From contig NZ_CP033169.1 in assembly GCF_003691585.1 (NCBI RefSeq), positions 1 through 64,000 of the forward strand: DNA of 64,000 nt. Reading direction: 5' to 3'. This DNA is from Biomaibacter acetigenes. Its GTDB lineage: Bacteria > Bacillota > Thermosediminibacteria > Thermosediminibacterales > Tepidanaerobacteraceae. Positions 11,661 through 20,340 of this stretch are shown here, piece by piece (within the stretch, counting starts at the first letter, position 1; every line of letters begins with the position of its first letter). The notes below the pieces were generated by a model. That model did not search any database. It was not told where the DNA came from and saw nothing but the letters and a program-made list of their open reading frames with translations. The position numbers and the translations under genes are program-made.

Positions 11661-11710
11661 TATTTACTCAGAAACATTCAGGTAGAATAATTCGAACAGG
11701 AGGTTAAAAA

Positions 11711-12712
11711 ATGAGTGGGAAACTGAATATGGGAGTCATAGGACTGGGCCTCATAGGAGGGCTTCATGCAAGAATCATCAGCGAATTGCCTCACACAGAG
11801 CTGGTGGCGGTGGCCGACATCAACGAAGAAGCGGCCAAAAAGACGGCCCAAAGTTATAACTGCGATTTTTACACAGATTACAACGAATTGCTGGCACGGA
11901 AAGATATCGACGCCGTAAGCATTTGCGTGCCAGAAGAGTATCATGTGGCGCCGGCAGTGGAGGCGGCAAAAACTGGAAAACATATTTTAATGGAAAAACC
12001 CATAGCAAAGACCTGCAAAGAAGCGATGGAAATCAAAAAAGCGGCCGAGGATGCAGGGGTAAGACTGATGGTGGCGCATGTGCTGAGATTTGATCCTCGC
12101 TACCAGCAACTTTATAAATCTATTGAAGTGGGACAAATAGGAGAACCAGTGCACCTTTATTTAAAGAGGACGAATCCTGCTGCATCGGCAAAACGGCTAA
12201 AGGGCAGGGTATCCATATTTTATTTCCTTGGTGTTCATGATGTGGATCTCATGCTTTGGTACGCCGGTTCAAAGGTTAAGAGGGTGTATGCCCAGAAAGT
12301 ATCCAAGGTGAATGCTGATATAAATTCTGAAGATACAATAATGGCCATATTCAATTTTGAAAATGGAGCCATAGGATGCCTTGAACTGTGCTGGGCGCTG
12401 CCGAACAACACCGCACTGGGTATCGTAACATCGGCGGAAGTGGTAGGTACAAAAGGGGCTGGTTATGTGGAAATATGTGATCAGGGCCTGACCATATATA
12501 CCGAAAACAATGTCTTTTATCCCGATACCCTTCATTGGCCGGAAATCAACGGTAAAATATGCGGCAATTTAAGAGATGAAATATCGCACTTTGCCGAAGC
12601 TACTCTTAAAGGAACGCCGTATGTGGTGCCTACCGACAGTGCAATAAAGGCCGTGGAAGTTATCGAAGCGTGTTTTAAGTCTATTGAAACGGGACTTCCA
12701 GTGGACATGTAG
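11711..12712 (+). CDS. Gfo/Idh/MocA family NAD(P)-dependent oxidoreductase
   Basis: Dehydrogenase of 333 residues with an N-terminal Rossmann fold (GLGLIGGLHARII at 10-22) and the family EKP motif, with its catalytic Lys near residue 96. Members oxidise or reduce sugars, inositols and related hydroxy compounds; the substrate here cannot be read from sequence. The ATG is preceded by CAGGAGG and lies 41 bases after the predicted sigma-54 start, so it is the first gene of the train. It probably acts on a compound brought in by the ABC importer downstream or on a breakdown product. Confidence 0.85.
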   Translation: MSGKLNMGVIGLGLIGGLHARIISELPHTELVAVADINEEAAKKTAQSYNCDFYTDYNELLARKDIDAVSICVPEEYHVAPAVEAAKTGKHILMEKPIAKTCKEAMEIKKAAEDAGVRLMVAHVLRFDPRYQQLYKSIEVGQIGEPVHLYLKRTNPAASAKRLKGRVSIFYFLGVHDVDLMLWYAGSKVKRVYAQKVSKVNADINSEDTIMAIFNFENGAIGCLELCWALPNNTALGIVTSAEVVGTKGAGYVEICDQGLTIYTENNVFYPDTLHWPEINGKICGNLRDEISHFAEATLKGTPYVVPTDSAIKAVEVIEACFKSIETGLPVDM

Positions 12713-12740
12713 TTTACAAAAAGCGGCAAGGAGGGATAGT

Positions 12741-14594
12741 ATGGGCGACGGATACATGGGAAGGGTGCTGTGGGTGGATCTTTGCAAGAAAAAGGTATGG
12801 GATGAGCAATTGGATGACGACATGAAATTCAATTATCTTGGTGGTTACGGTATAGCTTTAAAAGTCATACTGTCCCGGCAAAAAAGAGGTGCAGATCCTC
12901 TTGGCAAAGATTCCATATGTGGGGTAATGACGGGCCCGCTGACCGGAAGTGGTTCCATAATAGGCAGCAGGTTTACCGTATTCGGGAAGTCTCCGCTTAC
13001 AGGCACCTGGGGTGATGCCAACTCGGGAGGTTATTTTGGCCCCCAACTGAAAAGAGCGGGATACGACGGAGTTTTCATTACGGGGGCTTCCGATGTTCCG
13101 GTATATATATTTATCGATAGCGGCAGGGCTGAAATTGTGGACGCCAGTGATCTGTGGGGTAAGGATACTTTTGAGACCGATGAGATGTTAAAGAAAAAAC
13201 ATGGGAAAGATACCCAAATCGCCTGCATAGGCCCTGCCGGAGAGAAGAAAAATATGTTTTCCGCCGTAATAACGGATAAGGGGAGGGCTGCAGCACGGTT
13301 CGGCCTCGGGGCCTTATGGGGTTCTAAAAACTTAAAGTGTATAGTGGTAAAAGGAAACATCCCGATAAAAGTAGCGGATGAAGAACTTTTAAAAAATCTC
13401 AGGAAAAAATATACGGACCAGATCATAAAGGAACACGTGGGAGCATCGGCGGCATATCAGATAGGAACACCGGGATATACAGCTGCGGGTGCGCTGAACG
13501 GAGATAGTCCCGTAAAAAACTGGAAGGGTGTATGCGGCATTGATTTTACGCAAGATGATGCCAGCAGAATTGCCGTGGACAAGCTTTTTAAATACCGCAC
13601 GAAAAAGTACGGGTGCTACAGATGCCCCATAGTGTGCGGCGGTCTTGTAAGCATTAAAGAGGGACCTTATGCGGTGAAGGAGACTCACCAGCCCGAATAT
13701 GAAACGATGGCGGCTTTCGGGAGCAACTGCGGCAATTCTAACCTGGAATCCATCATAGCGGCAAATGATATTTGCAACAGATATGGCATAGACACCATCT
13801 CCACCGGGGCGGCAGTGGCCTTTGCCATAGAATGTTACGAAAATGGCCTTTTGACCGATGAGGATACTGGAGGCTTAAAACTTGCATGGGGTGACCATGC
13901 GTCCATTGTTGAACTGACAAGACAGATAGCATGCAGCGAGGGATTGGGGGCGCTGCTGTCAAGGGGCCTGAATGAAGCCGCAAGATCGATAGGCGGTGAC
14001 GCTGAAAAATACGCCGTTCATGTAATGGGCGATGCTATAGCCATGCACGATCCGAGATTCGAACCTGCTATGGGAATTATTTATAAAATGTTTCCGGGCA
14101 AGCATATTCAGGCTGCACAATTTTGTTCTCCGCCGGGCCTGAAGGAAGCCGTCATAGGCTTCGGGACCGAAAAAGAAAATGTAAAAGAAAGGGTTTTTCA
14201 GCTCAAAATTCTAGAATGTCTTTGCAACATTGTCAATGCTTCTGGAAGTTGCCTTTTTGGCTTTCTATCGACTACTAGCGAATGCATTGGTGAGTTTTTA
14301 ACCGCTGTCACCGGCAGGGAGTGGACAAACCAAAAAATGATAGAGGTGGGTGAACGGATTTCCAACTTGAGGCAGTTATTCAATATAAGGGAAGATGCCA
14401 ATCCAGTGACGGCAAGATTCCCGGAAAGGGCGCTGGGCAATCCGCCGCTTAAAAAAGGCCCTACAGAAGGGTTCACGGTTGATATGGAAACTTTGATGAA
14501 GGAATACCTTAAACTCATGAACTGGAACGAAAAGGGAATACCTGAAAGACATAATCTGGTCAGACTAAAGATCGATAATTTTTGGTTGAATTGA
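12741..14594 (+). CDS. Aldehyde:ferredoxin oxidoreductase family (tungsten/molybdenum pterin)
   Basis: Enzyme of 617 residues that oxidises an aldehyde to a carboxylic acid and reduces ferredoxin. It binds a bis-pterin W or Mo cofactor and one 4Fe-4S cluster; the cluster ligands are visible as Cys292-x2-Cys295-x3-Cys299 and a distant Cys504. The N-terminal domain has the family sequence GGYGIALK and GPLTGSG. ATG 12741 follows a clear AAGGAGGGA site; the frame extends upstream into the previous gene without support. As second gene of the sigma-54 train it points to an aldehyde intermediate in the pathway. The exact substrate is unknown. Confidence 0.9.
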   Translation: MGDGYMGRVLWVDLCKKKVWDEQLDDDMKFNYLGGYGIALKVILSRQKRGADPLGKDSICGVMTGPLTGSGSIIGSRFTVFGKSPLTGTWGDANSGGYFGPQLKRAGYDGVFITGASDVPVYIFIDSGRAEIVDASDLWGKDTFETDEMLKKKHGKDTQIACIGPAGEKKNMFSAVITDKGRAAARFGLGALWGSKNLKCIVVKGNIPIKVADEELLKNLRKKYTDQIIKEHVGASAAYQIGTPGYTAAGALNGDSPVKNWKGVCGIDFTQDDASRIAVDKLFKYRTKKYGCYRCPIVCGGLVSIKEGPYAVKETHQPEYETMAAFGSNCGNSNLESIIAANDICNRYGIDTISTGAAVAFAIECYENGLLTDEDTGGLKLAWGDHASIVELTRQIACSEGLGALLSRGLNEAARSIGGDAEKYAVHVMGDAIAMHDPRFEPAMGIIYKMFPGKHIQAAQFCSPPGLKEAVIGFGTEKENVKERVFQLKILECLCNIVNASGSCLFGFLSTTSECIGEFLTAVTGREWTNQKMIEVGERISNLRQLFNIREDANPVTARFPERALGNPPLKKGPTEGFTVDMETLMKEYLKLMNWNEKGIPERHNLVRLKIDNFWLN

Positions 14595-14669
14595 ATGAGA
14601 CAGAGTTATGGGACACATTAAATGGGGTTTTTGAAAGAAGAAAAAAGTACATGGCAGAGGAGGCAAATA

Positions 14670-15464
14670 GTGATTATGAAAGTATTATATGCGGGAGATG
14701 CCTGCACAAAACTCGGTCCCGTTTTTATCGCATCACCTTTCAATCTGGAAATGAAAGGCATGTCACATCACGTATGGGGTCAACCTCTAATTGATGCGCT
14801 CAAGTCTGACGGCAACGAAGTAACCCATATGACAAATGAACAGGCCATTGCCGATTTTCCGAGGACCGTAGAGGAACTTTCACAATATGATGTTATCATC
14901 ATCAGCGATTGTGAATGCGAGGTATTGTCTCTATATCCGTTCTGGATACCGGGGACACCATTGCCGAGGACCAATCGGCTGAAAGCAATAAGAGAATTCA
15001 CACGACAGGGTGGAGGGCTGCTCATGATAGGAGGATGGACATCCTTCAGCGGACGGTTCGGCCACGGGGGCTATTACGATACTCCGGTGGAGGAAGCATT
15101 GCCTGTTAATTGTTTAAAAGGTCTGGATGACAGGGTTGAAACCCCAGAAGGTGCAACAGTTAGGATAAAAAAACCGGATCATCCGATTGTTCGGGGCATA
15201 CCGTGGGAGGATGCACCGCTCTTTGAAGGCTTTAACAAGATAATCCCCAAGGATGGTGCGGAAGTGATTGCTACCATAAGTGACGGTGAGAAAGAATATC
15301 CTCTGATAGTTACATGGACCTTCGGCAGGGGTCGCGCAATGGCGTTTGCAAGTGATTGTTCTCCTCACTGGGCCCAGTACTTTCAACCGTGGGAGCATTA
15401 CGGACAATTCTGGTGCCAGGCAATAAAATGGCTGGGCTCAAATTCAGCGAGAACAAACCCTTAA
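14670..15464 (+). CDS. Glutamine amidotransferase-like domain protein
   Basis: Protein of about 264 residues related to the GATase1-like group (putative class I amidotransferase fold). Visible blocks are MKVLYAGDAC at the N-terminus, a central GGGLLMIGGWTSFSGR, DTPVEEALPV, and a C-terminal GRGRAMAFASDCSPHW. The usual nucleophile-elbow Cys is not evident, so it may be non-catalytic or a sugar/ligand-handling relative. GTG 14670 has GAGGAGG 6 bases upstream; ATG 14676 is an alternative. It sits between the oxidoreductase and the importer genes; its role is unknown. Confidence 0.65.
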   Translation: MIMKVLYAGDACTKLGPVFIASPFNLEMKGMSHHVWGQPLIDALKSDGNEVTHMTNEQAIADFPRTVEELSQYDVIIISDCECEVLSLYPFWIPGTPLPRTNRLKAIREFTRQGGGLLMIGGWTSFSGRFGHGGYYDTPVEEALPVNCLKGLDDRVETPEGATVRIKKPDHPIVRGIPWEDAPLFEGFNKIIPKDGAEVIATISDGEKEYPLIVTWTFGRGRAMAFASDCSPHWAQYFQPWEHYGQFWCQAIKWLGSNSARTNP

Positions 15465-15565
15465 AAACGAGGTTAAGCCGTTCATGACGCAATGTTTAAG
15501 AAGACAAGAGGTGATGGACGACGTAACATGAAGGATACGGTCCTCTAAAGGAGTGAAATCAATCG

Positions 15566-16546
15566 ATGAGAAGATCCAAGGCAGATATGAATGGTAAAAC
15601 TTACGACATGAACTTTTCAGGCATATTCAGAAACTATGGTCCGCTGATTTTGCTGGTGCTCTTTGTGGTGGCCACAAGCCTCATAAATCCTAAATTTATG
15701 AGTTTTTCGAACCTGAGAAATGTATTATTCCAGGTTTCGACAGTGGGTGTTGTTGCCCTGGGCGCCATGTTTGTCATATTGACCGCCGGTATTGATTTTA
15801 CTGCAGGGGTGGGAGTTGCTTTTGCAGGCGTTTGTGCCGGTGTGGTTTTCGGGATTACCCGCAGTGCAGCAGTATTGATCCTTACGGCAGTCGGCATTGG
15901 ATTGTTGATAGGTGCGATAAACGGTCTTATAATAACAAGACTGCGGATACAGCCCTTTATCGCCACCCTTGCCATGATGTCGGTGATTCAGGGATTGATA
16001 TATGTTGTATCGGAAGGCAAGATAGTATTTTTAACGAGTCCGGTTGTCGATTTTATAGGCAAGGGCAACATGGCAGGCATTCCTACACCTTTTGTAATTT
16101 TTCTCGTCATGAGCGCTATAAGTTATGTGATCTTAAACAGGACCAAGATAGGAATTTATGCGTATGCGATGGGTGGGAATGAAGAAGGTGCCAGGTTAGC
16201 CGGTGTTGACCTGAAAAGGTATAAATTATATATCTATATGCTTGCGGGCCTTATGACAGGCATTTCGGCAGTTATAATGATATGCCGAATATCTATGGTG
16301 GCTCCGAACATAGGAGGAAACATTCTTCTGGATGCTATTGCCTCTACAATAATAGGAGGAACCAGCATAAGCGGTGGCAAAGGGACCGTTGGAGGCACGC
16401 TTGTAGGCGTGCTGCTGATAGGCATGATCAGCAATGCGCTGAATATCATCAATGTTCCTGCCGTGTGGCAGGATGTGGTGAAAGGTCTGATCATAATTGT
16501 CGCCCTTTACTTTGATGTGATTGTAGTAAATAGAAAGAAAAAGTAA
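15566..16546 (+). CDS. ABC transporter permease, RbsC family
   Basis: Integral membrane permease of 326 residues with about eight to ten hydrophobic segments and the family hallmark GGTSISGGKGTVGGTLVGVLL near the C-terminus. It belongs to the sugar/autoinducer group that takes up ribose, xylose, nucleosides and similar ligands. The ATG is preceded by AAAGGAGTG. Another permease domain is fused to the ATPase encoded at 17794, so the two probably form a heterodimeric channel. Confidence 0.88.
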   Translation: MRRSKADMNGKTYDMNFSGIFRNYGPLILLVLFVVATSLINPKFMSFSNLRNVLFQVSTVGVVALGAMFVILTAGIDFTAGVGVAFAGVCAGVVFGITRSAAVLILTAVGIGLLIGAINGLIITRLRIQPFIATLAMMSVIQGLIYVVSEGKIVFLTSPVVDFIGKGNMAGIPTPFVIFLVMSAISYVILNRTKIGIYAYAMGGNEEGARLAGVDLKRYKLYIYMLAGLMTGISAVIMICRISMVAPNIGGNILLDAIASTIIGGTSISGGKGTVGGTLVGVLLIGMISNALNIINVPAVWQDVVKGLIIIVALYFDVIVVNRKKK

Positions 16547-16624
16547 TATTGCAGGGGGGTGATATTCAAGTCAGGATCCATACAGATATTTATCTAAAAT
16601 GAATTAAAAAAGGAGGAAAAGAGA

Positions 16625-17707
16625 ATGTCATTTAAAAAAGCGGTTTCTTTATTGATGGCAATTACATTAATTATGGTAATGGTGGCGGGCTGCGGTGGCC
16701 AGCAGTCCGGAACAAACCAAAATCAGCAGAACGGGAATCAGGGGCAAGCCCAGAATCAACAATCTCAGGAGTCAAAGCCCAAGCTGGGTGCAGTGATGAT
16801 CGATCTGAACCATCCTTTCTATGCAGCCATGATGGAAGCTGGAAATAAAGCTGCTGAAGATTTCGGTGCTGAAGTTATTTGGAAAAGCGCCGAAGGTAGC
16901 CTTGAAAAGGAAATTTCTTTAATAGAAAACTTTATCGAGCAAAAAGTAGACGTAATACTGATTGACCCGATTGATGCCACGGGAGTCATACCAGCTATAG
17001 AAAAGGCCCATGAGGCGGGTATAGAGGTCATAACTATGGGAAACTTCGTTGATACCCCCTACAATGTGAACACACTTTACAATGATTTTGAAGATACCAA
17101 AACTCTGGGGCAAATGATGGGAAATTATCTGGGCAAAAAGGGCAATGTCGTTGTGCTCGTAGGATCGCCCGGGAACTATGTTTCAGATATGAGGCAGAAA
17201 GGGTTTCTACAGGGAATAGGTGAATTTCGCGATATCAAAGTCTTATCCGTTCAACCTTCAGACTGGGATCCCGCTAAAGGCATGAAAGTCATGGAAAACT
17301 GGCTTACCAGCTATTCGGATATAGACGGGTTCTTCTGCGTAAGTGACGCCGTGACTTTTGCCGCCATAGAGGCCATAAAGGCAGCCGGCAGACAAAAGGA
17401 CATCGCGGTATTTAGCTATGATGGCGAAATACAGGCTTCGGAAAAGATAAAAAATGGTGAGATCGTTGCAGATTTATTGACAGGAGCCAAGAGAGTAGGT
17501 TACTGGAATATTAAAGTTGCCACCCAGCTGGCAAAAGGGGAAAAGATGGAAAATAAGGTATATCTGCCGACGCATTTTGTGATGCAGGAAGAAACGGCGA
17601 AAAAGATGAAAGAAGCCGGCATTCTTGAAGGCAAGAGCGTAGTGACTCCCAATGAAGCGATCAGGCTTTTTGATGCTTACCAGGAAGAACTGGGGCCCAA
17701 GAAATAA
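16625..17707 (+). CDS. Sugar-type ABC substrate-binding lipoprotein
   Basis: Periplasmic-binding-protein-like lipoprotein of 360 residues (RbsB type I fold). A signal peptide ends in the lipobox MVAGC with Cys23 as the lipidated residue, followed by a Gln/Asn-rich linker (about 24-55) and the binding fold starting KLGAVMIDLNHPFY. The linker is typical of surface tethers in Gram-positives. The ATG has an AAAGGAGG site. Ligand unknown; the catabolic neighbours suggest an amino-acid-derived or ureide-like compound rather than a simple sugar (inference). Confidence 0.88.
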   Translation: MSFKKAVSLLMAITLIMVMVAGCGGQQSGTNQNQQNGNQGQAQNQQSQESKPKLGAVMIDLNHPFYAAMMEAGNKAAEDFGAEVIWKSAEGSLEKEISLIENFIEQKVDVILIDPIDATGVIPAIEKAHEAGIEVITMGNFVDTPYNVNTLYNDFEDTKTLGQMMGNYLGKKGNVVVLVGSPGNYVSDMRQKGFLQGIGEFRDIKVLSVQPSDWDPAKGMKVMENWLTSYSDIDGFFCVSDAVTFAAIEAIKAAGRQKDIAVFSYDGEIQASEKIKNGEIVADLLTGAKRVGYWNIKVATQLAKGEKMENKVYLPTHFVMQEETAKKMKEAGILEGKSVVTPNEAIRLFDAYQEELGPKK

Positions 17708-17718
17708 GCTTGGATGGT

Positions 17719-17751
17719 GGGAAATAGGTGTCTGAAATGCATCTATTTCCC
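17719..17751 (+). other. Intercistronic stem-loop
   Basis: GGGAAATAGGTG (17719-17730) pairs with CATCTATTTCCC (17740-17751) as a 12-bp stem with one G-U pair. No T-run follows. Position after the binding-protein gene suggests an mRNA-stabilising or partial-stop hairpin that raises binding-protein level relative to the membrane parts. Confidence 0.5.
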
Positions 17752-17793
17752 CGATTAAAAGCAAAAAAGCGGGACTCGGAAGGATGATAAAAA

Positions 17794-20340
17794 GTGTCGC
17801 ACACATCTAAAAAAACCAGTGAATCCAAAAAAGCCTTATCCGAAAAAAATTTTAGATATATCATTTTGCTCGCTATAATTTTTATTCTTGTAGTTATATT
17901 TGCCAGCGTAAAACCGGTATTCCTGCAGTTCAGCAATTTGATGAATATGGCAAGGCAGGTTTCGGTGCTGGCAATTGTCTCCATTGGGATGACCTATGTG
18001 ATTTTGACCGGAGGCATTGATCTTTCGGTGGGCTCAAACATTGCCTTTGCAGGAGCTGTAGCGGCAATTGCCGTAAACTCCACGGGCAGCGCTATGATAG
18101 GGTTTGTTTCCGCAATGCTGGCCGGGTTAATTATAGGAACGATCAATGGATCGATGATCGGATACTACGGTATAAGCCCATTTATGGCAACCCTGGCCAC
18201 CATGTCCCTTGCCAGAGGGCTTACGCTGACCATAAGCGGAGCGGCAGGCATTAAAGTGAAGGACACGGTTTTTAATTTTTTAGGCCAGAATTCTTTGGGG
18301 CCCATTCCTGTAGTGGTGTTTGCTGTTTTCGTTTTATATGCGGCAAGCTTTATTTTGCTAACCAGAATGACCTTCGGTCGAAAGGTGTATGCGGTTGGAG
18401 GAAACATCAATGCCGCAAAAGCTTCGGGTATTCTTGCAGAAAGAGAACTTATGAAAGTTTACATGATTACAGGGCTGCTATGCGGAATTGGAGCCATAAT
18501 AACCGTGGGCAGGGCCACCTCTGCACAGCCCTGGGCCGGACTTGGCCTTGAATTTGAGGTGGTGACCGCAGTGGTCCTGGGAGGTACCAGCCTGCTGGGA
18601 GGTAAGGGAAGTCTTGAAGGGACCTTTCTCGGATCATTGCTGGTAGGAGTTCTGGCCAACGGATTGGGCTTGATGGACGTATCCCCATACATTCAATATA
18701 TTATCAAGGGAGTCATGATCCTGCTGGCGGTCTTGATTGATGAAGCCTCAATCAAAATCCGGGAAGTAAAAAAGATAGAAAAAAATTCGGAAAATATATT
18801 ACCGGAAGAATACAACAAAAAGTTTGCCTTTGAAAATATAAAAACCGCCAAAGTTCTCAAACTGACGAATATTTCAAAAGAGTTTCCCGGCGTCAAAGCT
18901 TTAGACGGAGTAAACCTCACCATAAAGAGAGGGACGGTAATGGCTTTGATGGGGGAAAACGGTGCTGGCAAATCGACTCTGATGAAAATCCTGGCAGGCG
19001 TTTATAAAAAAGACCGGGGCGAGATCAAAATAGAGGGGGTGCCCGTTGAAATCAATTCACCTTTGGACGCCCAGAAGCTGGGAATTGCGGTAATACATCA
19101 GGAATTCTCACTAATACCGGAATTGACCGTCGCTCAAAACATCTTTCTGGGCAAAGAATTATATGAAAAAAACAGGTTGCTGCTGGACAAGAAAAGCATG
19201 AGCAAAAAAGCGAAGGAACTCGTTTCCAGGTTCGATATGGATATAGATGTGAACTTGCCGGTTAAGAATCTTACTGTAGGTCAGCAGCAGATGATAGAGA
19301 TAGCGAAGGCTTTGGCATCCGATGCATGGATCATCGTAATGGATGAGCCCACATCGGCTTTAAGTGAGGCTGACAAGAACAGCCTGTTTAAGCTAATAAG
19401 AGAATTAAAGAGACAGGGTGTAGCAATTGTATATATTTCCCACCGCATGCCAGAAATATTTGAAATAGCTGACGAGGTAACGGTGCTAAGGGATGGCAGG
19501 TATGTCGCCTCGGAGGAAGTAAACCGCATAGATGAAAGTACGCTGATAAAATACATGGTGGGGAGAGAATTAAAGGACATTTTCCACCGCGAAAAGGCAG
19601 AGCCCGGCAGGGTTGTGCTGGAGGTTAAAAACCTCACAAAGAGCGGGGTTTTCAATAATATAAGTTTTAAAGTCAGGGAAGGCGAAGTTTTGGGTCTGAG
19701 TGGACTCATGGGGGCAGGAAGGTCGGAGATAGTCAGATGTATTTTTGGCCTTGATCCTTTTGACAAAGGAGAAATATTGATTGATGGAAAAGCTCTGCAT
19801 ATACAAAAACCTCTGGATGCCATAAGGGCGGGCATGGGTCTTGTTCCGGAGGACAGAAGGAAGGATGGATTTGTGCCGCTAATGTCGGTGCGGGAAAATC
19901 TTTCGCTTCCGTCTCTGCCATGGATTAATACATGGGGTTGGATTGATAGAAAAACCGAAGGCGAGATTGCAGCGCATTATATATCAGCCCTTGAGATTAA
20001 AACACCGTCGCATGACCAGGCATTGTCGAACCTGAGCGGGGGTAACCAGCAAAAGTGTGTACTCGGAAAGTGGCTTGCCCGAAATCCGCGCATAATCATA
20101 CTTGATGAACCCACAAGAGGCGTCGATGTGGGGGCAAAGGCGGAAATCCACAGGATAATAGAAGGATTGGCCCAAAAAGGCGTGGCCATAATAATGATTT
20201 CCTCGGAACTTCCGGAGATCCTTGGAGTAAGCGATAGAATCATTGTGCTGCATGAAGGCACGATCACTGGAGAATACGATGCCGCAAGCGCTTCTCAGGA
20301 AAAGATAATGCAAAGTGCCACAGGAGTTGCGTGCACATGA
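17794..20340 (+). CDS. Fused ABC permease and double ATPase (RbsC-RbsA fusion)
   Basis: A single 848-residue frame joins an RbsC-type permease (about 1-325, ending after GGTSLLGGKGSLEGTFLG) to a complete RbsA-type tandem ATPase (about 350-848). The first ATPase half has Walker A GENGAGKST, signature LTVGQQQM and Walker B IIVMDEPTSAL. The second has the degenerate Walker A GLMGAGRSE typical of the family, signature LSGGNQQK and Walker B IIILDEPTRG. These proteins are normally separate. The permease C-terminus is cytoplasmic in this family, so the fusion is topologically sensible. The GTG start has a GGAAGG site. It powers the importer with the permease at 15566 and lipoprotein at 16625. Confidence 0.88.
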   Translation: MSHTSKKTSESKKALSEKNFRYIILLAIIFILVVIFASVKPVFLQFSNLMNMARQVSVLAIVSIGMTYVILTGGIDLSVGSNIAFAGAVAAIAVNSTGSAMIGFVSAMLAGLIIGTINGSMIGYYGISPFMATLATMSLARGLTLTISGAAGIKVKDTVFNFLGQNSLGPIPVVVFAVFVLYAASFILLTRMTFGRKVYAVGGNINAAKASGILAERELMKVYMITGLLCGIGAIITVGRATSAQPWAGLGLEFEVVTAVVLGGTSLLGGKGSLEGTFLGSLLVGVLANGLGLMDVSPYIQYIIKGVMILLAVLIDEASIKIREVKKIEKNSENILPEEYNKKFAFENIKTAKVLKLTNISKEFPGVKALDGVNLTIKRGTVMALMGENGAGKSTLMKILAGVYKKDRGEIKIEGVPVEINSPLDAQKLGIAVIHQEFSLIPELTVAQNIFLGKELYEKNRLLLDKKSMSKKAKELVSRFDMDIDVNLPVKNLTVGQQQMIEIAKALASDAWIIVMDEPTSALSEADKNSLFKLIRELKRQGVAIVYISHRMPEIFEIADEVTVLRDGRYVASEEVNRIDESTLIKYMVGRELKDIFHREKAEPGRVVLEVKNLTKSGVFNNISFKVREGEVLGLSGLMGAGRSEIVRCIFGLDPFDKGEILIDGKALHIQKPLDAIRAGMGLVPEDRRKDGFVPLMSVRENLSLPSLPWINTWGWIDRKTEGEIAAHYISALEIKTPSHDQALSNLSGGNQQKCVLGKWLARNPRIIILDEPTRGVDVGAKAEIHRIIEGLAQKGVAIIMISSELPEILGVSDRIIVLHEGTITGEYDAASASQEKIMQSATGVACT

